A stretch of DNA of 18,974 bases from Flavobacteriia bacterium. Its GTDB lineage: Bacteria > Bacteroidota > Bacteroidia > Flavobacteriales > Flavobacteriaceae. The position numbers and the translations under genes were made by a program. Positions within the stretch are counted from its first letter, which is position 1. Every line of letters starts with the position of its first letter. Under the pieces are notes generated by a model that was not told the origin of the DNA, made no database searches, and saw nothing but the letters and a program-made list of their open reading frames with translations. Where the stretch lies: positions 1 through 18,974 of the forward strand of contig JAHBAN010000096.1 of the NCBI GenBank assembly GCA_018500075.1, in the 5' to 3' direction. This document shows positions 1-6,353 of the stretch, in pieces.

Positions 1-634
1 GGTGTGCGTGGGTGACATAGTGGGAGGTGGCCCCGGTGAGAAAGAGCGCCGGGCCGCTGAAGCGGGCGTCTATGTCGGGGAAGCCGAGAATTTGGGGCAT
101 ATTGGCCTCAAGCGCCGCAAGATTGAGCCGCCATTGCTGCGCTTTTACGTCTAGAGACTGGGTGAAAAAGGCGGCGAGCGTCGTATCCTTTACCAGCGGC
201 AGGAGTGCTTCCTGAGCCTCGGCGCGGCTCTGGAGGGCGCCCAGATCAAGCGCGCGCATGGCGTTGATATAGGGCTGTTGGGTATGGGTGTAGGGCACGG
301 GGGCGATGTCGGCCACGGTCAGGCTGTGCACAAGATCGGGGTGGGTCAGCGCCAGAACCATCGCCGCCTTGCCGCCCATGGAATGCCCGAGCACATCGGC
401 GCGCCCCCCCTCTGCGGCGATCACTTCGGCGAGGTCGTCGGCCATGGCGGGGTAGCTGTGATCATCCGAGCGCAGCGAGCTGCCGTGATTGCGCATATCG
501 ACGGTGATCACCCGGCGCTCGTCGGACAGGCGCTTGGCGATCACGCCCCAGTTGCGGCCAGAGCCGAAAAGGCCATGCGCGATGAGCAGCGGGGGCTTGG
601 CACTGTCTGTGCCATGGGAGAGACTGTGTAACAT
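1..634 (-). CDS. alpha/beta hydrolase (YbfF-like esterase), 3' end beyond the window
   Basis: Partial gene running off the left edge; about 211 residues are visible. The protein has the alpha/beta-hydrolase layout: an HGLFGSGRNW oxyanion-loop region near residues 20-29, DMRNHG at 46-51, and the nucleophile elbow GHSMGG at 83-88 with Ser85 as the expected nucleophile. This set (HG-FGS-NW, DMRNHG, GHSMGG) is typical of the YbfF group of cytoplasmic carboxylesterases. The visible part ends at LFLTGATSHYV, close to where the acidic residue of the triad normally lies; the catalytic His should lie beyond base 1. I chose ATG 634 because related proteins, as I remember them, start at ML-x-x-x-x-HG; an in-frame ATG at 652 would add six residues, and neither has a strong Shine-Dalgarno. 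It is divergent from the gene at 694. The natural substrate is unknown. Confidence 0.85.
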   Translation of the reverse strand, partial: MLHSLSHGTDSAKPPLLIAHGLFGSGRNWGVIAKRLSDERRVITVDMRNHGSSLRSDDHSYPAMADDLAEVIAAEGGRADVLGHSMGGKAAMVLALTHPDLVHSLTVADIAPVPYTHTQQPYINAMRALDLGALQSRAEAQEALLPLVKDTTLAAFFTQSLDVKAQQWRLNLAALEANMPQILGFPDIDARFSGPALFLTGATSHYVTHAH

Positions 635-693
635 ATGCGAGTGATACGCCATTTTCCGCAGGAAGGAAAAGGCACAACTGTGAGGGGTGTGAC

Positions 694-1068
694 GTGATCG
701 AGCCGAGCCGTTTGAGCGAGATGGAGCGCGAGCTATGTGCGTTGATGGCGGCGCGGCTCGGGGTCGAGCGGCCCGATTTGGCGCAGAGCTTGCGCGCGCT
801 GGGGCGCAGACTTCCCCGGCGGCAGAGGCGGGTCGGCGCAGAGCTGAGCGCGGCGCTGGCGAGGGCGGCGCATCCGCAGCTCTATGCGCAGCTTGACGGG
901 GCCGCGATCCTCAAGGCCTATGGGCGGCTGAAAACCTATCTGGAGCAGATCGACGGGCGCGAACTGAGGCGCCGCCGGTGGATCCGGGCGGGCGCGGCGC
1001 TGGCTTTTAACCTTTTGGCCGTGCTGGCCGGTGTGATTGTTGTGTTGCGGCTGCGCGGCTTTGTCTGA
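694..1068 (+). CDS. small hypothetical protein with a C-terminal membrane anchor
   Basis: Encodes 124 residues from a GTG start, preceded by GAGGGG at 683-687. The N-terminal part is very rich in Arg, Leu and Ala and reads as helical. A single hydrophobic stretch at about residues 98-119, flanked by a basic RRRR patch and by RLRGF, reads as a C-terminal transmembrane anchor with the bulk of the protein in the cytoplasm. I recognise no family. It is a real gene rather than a shadow to judge from the ribosome binding site, the clean fit between the divergent hydrolase and the terminator at 1131, and the coherent amphipathic-plus-membrane composition. Function not assigned. Confidence 0.65.
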   Translation: MIEPSRLSEMERELCALMAARLGVERPDLAQSLRALGRRLPRRQRRVGAELSAALARAAHPQLYAQLDGAAILKAYGRLKTYLEQIDGRELRRRRWIRAGAALAFNLLAVLAGVIVVLRLRGFV

Positions 1069-1130
1069 CGCGGCGGTTGTGGCGGTGGTCGCTGTGGCTG
1101 TGGAGAGTGTTGTGGCTGTGGCCGCCACGG

Positions 1131-1170
1131 CAAGCCAAAGCCCGCGCGAAGCCGCGGGCTTTGGGGCTTG
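1131..1170. terminator. intergenic hairpin between two convergent genes
   Basis: A perfect 10-bp stem, AAAGCCCGCG at 1137-1146 with CGCGGGCTTT at 1153-1162, around a 6-base loop. It is extended by an outer CAAGCC/GGCTTG pair (1131-1136 with 1165-1170) after a two-base bulge. It lies between the end of the + gene at 1068 and the end of the - gene at 1184, so it can serve both. On the - strand the loop reads GCTTCG, a UUCG-like tetraloop. The T tracts are short (AAA/TTT), so efficiency is uncertain. Confidence 0.6.
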
Positions 1171-1183
1171 GGCGGGGCGTGGC

Positions 1184-2578
1184 TCAGCGCGCGTAAGCGT
1201 CAGAGAAGCCTGCGCGGCGGGCTGTGGCAACAGCGGCCATCACCTGATCGGATGTGAACGGGCCGGCCAGAACCACGCGGTAGGATTGGCGGCCTTTTTT
1301 GAGCGTGCCAAACCGCGCGGGCAGGCCGGCCGCGAGGATCTGTTGCGCGGCGCGATTTGCGTTGGTTTCGACGGCGAAAACCCCGACCTGAACGTAGCGT
1401 CCGGCTGCGGCGGGCGTGTTGCGCGACGAGGCGGTCAGGCCCATCGCGGCGTTTTGGTCGTCCATGCTTGTGTAGGGGTAGCGCAGGTCTGGAAAGAGCG
1501 GGGTCACCACGCGGCCTGTGTCTTTGATATAGAGCTTGCGCGGGATGGTGCGTGTCCAGATCAGATCGGACTGGCGAATGCCCTCAACGGTCATCCGGGC
1601 GCGGTTTGGATTGAGGCGATCATCGTCCCATGCCTTGCGATAGCCCTTGGGAATTTTGCCTCCGACATTTGAGCGCTGCTGTTTGTCATAGACATGACGG
1701 GGCACAACACGGGTCTGGCCGCTCTGTGCTTGGTCTGTGGGTGACTTGCCGGACTGGCGGGGGCGGAACAGGCGGAATGGATTGGCGGCAGGCTGTTTGC
1801 GGGCTTGTTTCTGGGCCTGCTGCTTGCGTGATGTGGATTGGCTTTGGGTGCCGCAGCGCGCGCGCGGGCCTGAGCCTGCATAGGTCAGGCTGATGCCTTT
1901 GAAATTCTGGCAGGTGGTGGCGCTCCGGGCGGTTTGAGCCGGTGTTGCGGCGGGGGCGGGGGCGACTTTGGTCTGCTGGCGCAGGAGGGGCGCTGGCTGT
2001 GGTGCGGGCTTTGGCGCCGGTTTGGGCGCGGGCTGAAGGCGGGCTTGTTGCACCTTCGGCTTGGGTTTGGGCGCGGGGCGCGTTGTCGGTGTTGCATCAA
2101 CCACGCGGGCTTTGGCGGCTTTGGCTGGCGTGGCGGGTGTCACGGGTTTGACTTTGGCCACGGCCGGCTTGGCGGCGGGCTGGGGCGCGGGCGCAGCGAC
2201 AGGTGCAGAGACGGGCGCAGGCGTGGCGGCCTCGGCGGTTTCGGGGTTTGTGATCTGAACGGGGGCCTTGGCGATCTGGGCCGAGGTGATGTTGGCCTCT
2301 GCGCCCGAGAATGTCGGCTTAAGCCCGCAGAGGAGCTTGCGGGAGCGCGAGACACGCGGAATCCAGTTCACGCGGCCATCAATGCCGGCGCGCACATAGG
2401 CGCAGCCCTCATTGTCGACGAATTGCTTGCCCTTGAAGGAGCTGGGCGGGTAATTGACCGGGCCTTCCACATCGCGCAGGGCCTGAGCCTGGGCGCTGGA
2501 AGGCGGCAGTGAAAGCGGAAGAAAAAGCGGCAGCGACAGAAAAAATGCGCATAGCGCGGCGAAACGTTTCATACTCAT
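1184..2578 (-). CDS. secreted SPOR-domain protein with a Pro/Ala/Lys-rich linker
   Basis: 464 residues from ATG 2578, preceded by GGGGA at 7-base spacing; a TTG at 2593 would add five residues but lacks a better site. Residues 1-33 are a Sec signal peptide: KR, a long Leu/Phe/Pro core, and AQA as the likely cleavage site. A short folded region with Cys59 and Cys84 follows. Residues of about 110-215 are a low-complexity linker of Ala, Pro and Lys, next comes a second Cys-containing segment, and the last 71 residues (394-464) form a SPOR domain starting RYVQVGVFAVE. SPOR domains bind denuded septal peptidoglycan, so a periplasmic role in division or wall remodelling is likely. The linker could span the periplasm. 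It lies 77 bases downstream of upp on the same strand and may be partly co-transcribed. Confidence 0.85.
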   Translation of the reverse strand: MSMKRFAALCAFFLSLPLFLPLSLPPSSAQAQALRDVEGPVNYPPSSFKGKQFVDNEGCAYVRAGIDGRVNWIPRVSRSRKLLCGLKPTFSGAEANITSAQIAKAPVQITNPETAEAATPAPVSAPVAAPAPQPAAKPAVAKVKPVTPATPAKAAKARVVDATPTTRPAPKPKPKVQQARLQPAPKPAPKPAPQPAPLLRQQTKVAPAPAATPAQTARSATTCQNFKGISLTYAGSGPRARCGTQSQSTSRKQQAQKQARKQPAANPFRLFRPRQSGKSPTDQAQSGQTRVVPRHVYDKQQRSNVGGKIPKGYRKAWDDDRLNPNRARMTVEGIRQSDLIWTRTIPRKLYIKDTGRVVTPLFPDLRYPYTSMDDQNAAMGLTASSRNTPAAAGRYVQVGVFAVETNANRAAQQILAAGLPARFGTLKKGRQSYRVVLAGPFTSDQVMAAVATARRAGFSDAYAR

Positions 2579-2655
2579 ACATTGTCCCCACAAGTCTGCG
2601 GGAAATATGCCCGATCACCCCAGATGAGTCTAGAAGTGAATACCGAAAATATGCG

Positions 2656-3288
2656 CTATTTTGTGCCGAACATCCGATCGCCCGCATCCCCTAGACCGGG
2701 CACGATATAGCCTTGGGCATTGAGGCAGTCATCGAGCGAGGCGGTGATGATGGGCACATCGGGGTGAGCCTCGGCCATGCGCGCGACGCCTTCGGGGGCG
2801 GCCAGCAGGCAGAGAAAGCGGATGCGGCGCGCGCCTGCGGCTTTCAAAAGGTCGATCGCGGCGACAGAGGAGTTGCCTGTGGCGAGCATCGGGTCAACGA
2901 CGAGCACATCGCGCTCGGCAATGTCTTCGGGGACTTTGAAGTAATATTGAACGGGTTTGAGAGTGGCTTCGTCGCGATAGAGGCCGACAAAGCCGACCCG
3001 CGCGGAGGGGATAAGGTGTAACAGGCTGTCCAGCATTCCGTTGCCGGCGCGCAGGATCGAGACCAGCGCGAGTTTTTTGCCCGCAAGATAGGGCGATTGC
3101 ATGGCCTGAAGCGGTGTCTCGACCTCGCGCATTTCGAGCGGCAGATCGCGGGTGGCCTCATAGGCGAGGAGCTGGGCGATTTCGCCCAGGAGCTGGCGAA
3201 AATGGGCCGAGGGGGTGGCTTTGTCGCGCATGAAGCTCAGTTTGTGCTGAACCAGCGGGTGATCAACGACTGTCAGGTTTTGGCTCAT
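2656..3288 (-). CDS. upp: uracil phosphoribosyltransferase
   Basis: Converts uracil plus PRPP to UMP, the last step of uracil salvage. The 210-residue protein is the normal family length. The PRPP-binding loop VLVVDPMLATGNS lies at 128-140 and the C-terminal uracil-binding segment YIVPGLGDAGDRMFGT at 194-209, both diagnostic. SILRAGNGM at 77-85 is also typical of the family. The start at ATG 3288 (MSQNLTVVDHPL) is chosen because it overlaps the deoB stop by four bases (ATGA), as at every junction of this operon; the frame stays open 36 codons further upstream, but that would run deep into deoB. It is the last gene of the cdd-deoA-deoB-upp unit, and should recycle the uracil released from deoxyuridine by the upstream phosphorylase. 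Confidence 0.97.
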   Translation of the reverse strand: MSQNLTVVDHPLVQHKLSFMRDKATPSAHFRQLLGEIAQLLAYEATRDLPLEMREVETPLQAMQSPYLAGKKLALVSILRAGNGMLDSLLHLIPSARVGFVGLYRDEATLKPVQYYFKVPEDIAERDVLVVDPMLATGNSSVAAIDLLKAAGARRIRFLCLLAAPEGVARMAEAHPDVPIITASLDDCLNAQGYIVPGLGDAGDRMFGTK

Positions 3289-4487
3289 CTTGTGTCTCGC
3301 TTTCGGTTTGCGCTTGAGAGGAAGCTCACCCCGGATCCGCGCTGATTTAGGCCAAGATGGGCCGCAATCGAGGCGGCGACATCTATCATTTGGCACTGTC
3401 CTATCTCACCTTGCCCCGCACCTGCAACCAGAACGGGCACGCGCTCGCGGGTGTGGTCGCTGCCGTGCCATGTGGGATCATTGCCATGATCGGCGGTGAC
3501 AAGGAGCAGATCATCGGGCTTGAGCGCGGCCAAGAGCGCGCCAAGCTCTTTGTCAAACCATTCAAGATGGCGCGCATAGCCGGCCACGTCGCGGCGGTGG
3601 CCGTAATTTGTATCAAATTCGACAAAATTGGCGAAGGTGAGAGAGCCTTCGGGGGCAGATAGGAGGCGGGCGTGGAGGTCTTGCATCAGCTCGGTGTCGC
3701 GGCCCTTGCTGGCGGTGTCGATGCCCCTGTGGGAGAAAATATCGCTGATTTTGCCGATGGCGTGGGTCTGGCGGCCCTCGCTTTGCGCCCAGTCGAGCAG
3801 CGTCGGGGCGGGCGTCGCTATGGCATAGTCGCGGCGGTTTTTGGTGCGCTCATAGTGCCCTGCGGCACCCCTAAAGGGGCGCGCGATCACGCGGCCAACC
3901 TTGAGGGCGTGCAGATCGGGCGCGAGCGCAGCGCAGAGCGCGAGCAGGCGCTCAAGGCCGAAGTGCGCCTCATGGGCGGCGATCTGGAAGACGGAATCTG
4001 CGGAGGTATAGCAGATCGGCCAGCCTGTTCTGATGTGCTCTTCGGCGAGGGCGTCAATGATTTTGGTGCCGGAGGCGTGGCAGTTGCCGAGGGTGCCCTC
4101 TGTGCCGGCGAGGCGCGCGACCTTGGCGGTCAGATCGGGGGCAAAGGCGGGGGTCGTGTCGGGGAAGTAATGCCACGCCCAAGGCACGGGCACGCCGGCA
4201 AGCTCCCAGTGGCCCGAGGGGGTGTCCTTGCCGAGGCTCTGCTCGGTGGCGGCACCAAAGCGGCCTTGGAGCGGCTCTGTCACCGGAAGGGCGAGGCCCG
4301 CGGCCAGCGCGATGGCTTGCCGCAGGCCGAGGCGTTCCAGATGGGGCAGCTTGGGAGCCGCCGCCTGATAGATATGGCCCAGCGTGTTTGCGCCTGTGTC
4401 GGGCAAAGCGCCGTTGAAGAACCGGGCGGCATCGGGGGCACCGCCGATGCCTGCGCTGTCGAGCACGATAAGGAAGGCGCGGCTCAT
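3285..4487 (-). CDS. deoB: phosphopentomutase
   Basis: Interconverts deoxyribose-1-phosphate and deoxyribose-5-phosphate (and the ribose forms), linking nucleoside phosphorolysis to central carbon metabolism. At 400 residues it is full length. It belongs to the alkaline-phosphatase superfamily and shows the expected metal and active-site motifs: VLDSAGIG with Asp10, the phosphorylated Thr in KDTPSGHWE (Thr89), FDTNYGHR (Asp292, His297), and TADHGNDPTWHGSDHTRE (Asp333, His334, His345), ligands for two Mn ions. The ATG overlaps the deoA stop by four bases and its own stop overlaps the upp start by four, implying translational coupling. No lesion is seen. Confidence 0.97.
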   Translation of the reverse strand: MSRAFLIVLDSAGIGGAPDAARFFNGALPDTGANTLGHIYQAAAPKLPHLERLGLRQAIALAAGLALPVTEPLQGRFGAATEQSLGKDTPSGHWELAGVPVPWAWHYFPDTTPAFAPDLTAKVARLAGTEGTLGNCHASGTKIIDALAEEHIRTGWPICYTSADSVFQIAAHEAHFGLERLLALCAALAPDLHALKVGRVIARPFRGAAGHYERTKNRRDYAIATPAPTLLDWAQSEGRQTHAIGKISDIFSHRGIDTASKGRDTELMQDLHARLLSAPEGSLTFANFVEFDTNYGHRRDVAGYARHLEWFDKELGALLAALKPDDLLLVTADHGNDPTWHGSDHTRERVPVLVAGAGQGEIGQCQMIDVAASIAAHLGLNQRGSGVSFLSSANRKRDTR

Positions 4488-5791
4488 GCTGTGATCCTTT
4501 CCAGCAGGAGCGGCTGTTCGGCGGGGGCTGTGCCGATCCGGGTGGCTTTGAGGACATCGGCTTCGGCGCGGCGGGCGGCGTCTTCGCGGCTGGCGTGGAT
4601 GCGCGCGATGGGCTGGCCCGCTGCGACGCGGGTGCCGAGCGGGAGCATATCGGAGAGGCCGACGGCGTAATCGATGCTGTCGCTTTCGACCTGCCGCCCG
4701 CCGCCGAGAGCGACCACGGCAAGGCCGAGCGCCTCGCCGTCATAGGCCGCAATATGGCCCGCCTGCGGGGCTTTGACCTCGCGGATGATCGTGGCTTCGG
4801 GCAGATAGCGCGCCCAGTTGTCGGCAAAGCCGAGCGGGCCGCCCTGCGCTGTGCACATCCGCGCGAAGGCTTCGGCGGCACGGCCCGAGCCGATTGCCGC
4901 GTCGATCTGGGCGGCGCCCTCTTCGGGGGTGCTTGCGAGGGCCGCATCGGCGAGGAGCTGACCGCCGAGCGCCACTGTGATCTCGTGGAGCCGCGAGGGC
5001 GCGGGAGCGGTGAGGGCGCGCATGACCTCGGATATTTCGAGCGCATTGCCCAGAGAAGGCACCAGCGGCGCGTTCATATCCGTGATCAGCGCGGAGGTCT
5101 TGCAGCCGGCGGCATTGGCTGTTGCGACAAGGGCCTGTGCCAGCGCGCGGGCCTCCCGTGGCGTCTTCATGAAGGCACCAGAGCCGCATTTGACATCGAG
5201 CACCAGCGCCTCCAGCCCGGCGGCGAGCTTTTTGGAGAGGATCGAGGCGGTGATCAGATCGAGGCTTTCGACGGTGCTTGTCACATCGCGGATGGCGTAG
5301 AGGCGCTTGTCGGCGGGGGCAAGATTGGGCGAGGCCGAGACAATCGCGAGGCCGGTGTCCTGCACGGTCTGGCGGAATTGGGCCATGTCGAGCGCTGTTT
5401 TGAAACCGGGGATGGCGTCGAGCTTGTCGAGGGTACCGCCGGTGTGGCCGAGGCCACGGCCCGAAACCATCGGCACAAACGCGCCGCAGGCCGCGAGCGC
5501 GGGCGCAAGCAGGAGCGAGACGCAATCCCCGATCCCGCCGGTGGAATGTTTGTCAACCACCGGCGCAGGGAGATCCCAGCGGGTGACATCGCCGCTGTCG
5601 CGCATGGCGCGGGTCAGGGCGACGGAGTCGTCATGGGAGAGCTTGGAGAGCACCACGCCCATCGCAAAAGCGCCGGCTTGCGCGTCTGAGACGGAGCCGT
5701 CGGCCAGACCCTGCGCGAAGCTCGTGAGGGCGTCTGCGCCGATCGGCTGGCTCCGACGCAGCGCGGCGAGAAGCGCGCGGGTGCTGCTCAT
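4484..5791 (-). CDS. deoA: thymidine phosphorylase
   Basis: Phosphorolyses thymidine (and deoxyuridine) to the base plus deoxyribose-1-phosphate. The 435 residues match the usual length of the bacterial enzyme. The phosphate-binding motif KHSTGGIGD is at 81-88 and the family signature SGRGLGHTGGTLDKLDAIPG at 110-129. The N-terminal helical domain and the C-terminal alpha/beta domain both appear intact. Its start overlaps the cdd stop by four bases, and its stop overlaps deoB. Its product is the direct substrate of the deoB enzyme. The pyrimidine-nucleoside phosphorylase of Gram-positive bacteria (pdp) is a close relative; the genomic setting and the length favour deoA. Confidence 0.96.
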   Translation of the reverse strand: MSSTRALLAALRRSQPIGADALTSFAQGLADGSVSDAQAGAFAMGVVLSKLSHDDSVALTRAMRDSGDVTRWDLPAPVVDKHSTGGIGDCVSLLLAPALAACGAFVPMVSGRGLGHTGGTLDKLDAIPGFKTALDMAQFRQTVQDTGLAIVSASPNLAPADKRLYAIRDVTSTVESLDLITASILSKKLAAGLEALVLDVKCGSGAFMKTPREARALAQALVATANAAGCKTSALITDMNAPLVPSLGNALEISEVMRALTAPAPSRLHEITVALGGQLLADAALASTPEEGAAQIDAAIGSGRAAEAFARMCTAQGGPLGFADNWARYLPEATIIREVKAPQAGHIAAYDGEALGLAVVALGGGRQVESDSIDYAVGLSDMLPLGTRVAAGQPIARIHASREDAARRAEADVLKATRIGTAPAEQPLLLERITA

Positions 5792-6192
5792 GCGCTGTCC
5801 TTGGCTGTTTCCATATGGGCGTTGGCGAAGGCACCGGGCAGCAGCTCGGCCAGAGTATAGCTGGTTTCGCGGCCCGCTGTTGTGGCGAGAGTGACGCGGG
5901 TGTCGGGCGCGCCGAATTCCATCAGCTTCTGACGGCAGCCGCCGCAGGGCGGCACGGGCGCGGGGCTGTCGGCGATGACATAGACCTCGGTGAGCCGGGT
6001 TTCGCCGGCGGCGACCATGGCCGCAATCGCCCCGGCCTCGGCGCAGGTGCCTTCCGGGTAGGCGACATTTTCGACATTGCAGCCGGAAAAGATAGCGCCG
6101 GAGGCAGCGCGCAGGGCGGCCCCGACCTTGAAGTTGGAATAGGGGGCGTAGGCATTGGCGCGCACGGCGCGGGCGGCATCAGAGAGGGACAT
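5788..6192 (-). CDS. cdd: cytidine deaminase
   Basis: Deaminates cytidine and deoxycytidine to uridine and deoxyuridine; first gene of the salvage operon. At 134 residues it is the small, homotetrameric type. The zinc site is complete: TCAEAGA with Cys50 as ligand and Glu52 as proton shuttle, and PPCGGC with Cys83 and Cys86. FSGCNVENVAYPEG just before is the usual substrate-binding segment. I chose ATG 6192 (MSLSDAARAV) because cytidine deaminases start about here; the frame is open a further 19 codons upstream, but those residues look unrelated. The stop overlaps the deoA start by four bases. The operon promoter should lie within 6193-6353, shared with the divergent maeB; I cannot fix it. 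Confidence 0.96.
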   Translation of the reverse strand: MSLSDAARAVRANAYAPYSNFKVGAALRAASGAIFSGCNVENVAYPEGTCAEAGAIAAMVAAGETRLTEVYVIADSPAPVPPCGGCRQKLMEFGAPDTRVTLATTAGRETSYTLAELLPGAFANAHMETAKDSA

Positions 6193-6294
6193 GGTGTGTC
6201 TTTCGGTTTGTTTTGCGGTATCTTGGGAGAGACGGGTGATGAAGTGCAAGAGAAGATTCGCAGCGCTTTGAAAAGCTAGGCGAAATTTGGCTTC

Positions 6295-6318
6295 ACATTA
6301 ATTGGTTTAATGTTAAAC
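6295..6318. promoter_or_regulatory. overlapping AT-rich dyads between cdd and maeB
   Basis: Two overlapping perfect inverted repeats sit in the 161-base divergent region, 36 bases before the maeB start. One is ACATTAA (6295-6301), five bases, TTAATGT (6307-6313); the other is GTTTAATGTTAAAC (6305-6318), six-base arms with a two-base centre. The AT-rich patch is unusual for this GC-rich DNA. It could be a regulator operator or part of the maeB promoter. No regulator is identified. Confidence 0.45.
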
Positions 6319-6353
6319 TACTTTTGAAAAGGCCTTGGGCCGAGGGAGGGATT

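Noticed and set aside
1934..2512. Gly-rich open frame on the + strand within the SPOR gene
   Set aside because: It is the complement of the repetitive Pro/Ala/Lys linker, so its Gly-rich composition is a by-product.
6298..6316. CtrA binding site (TTAA-N7-TTAA) in the maeB leader
   Set aside because: Three TTAA boxes are present, but the gaps are five, two and eleven bases, never seven.
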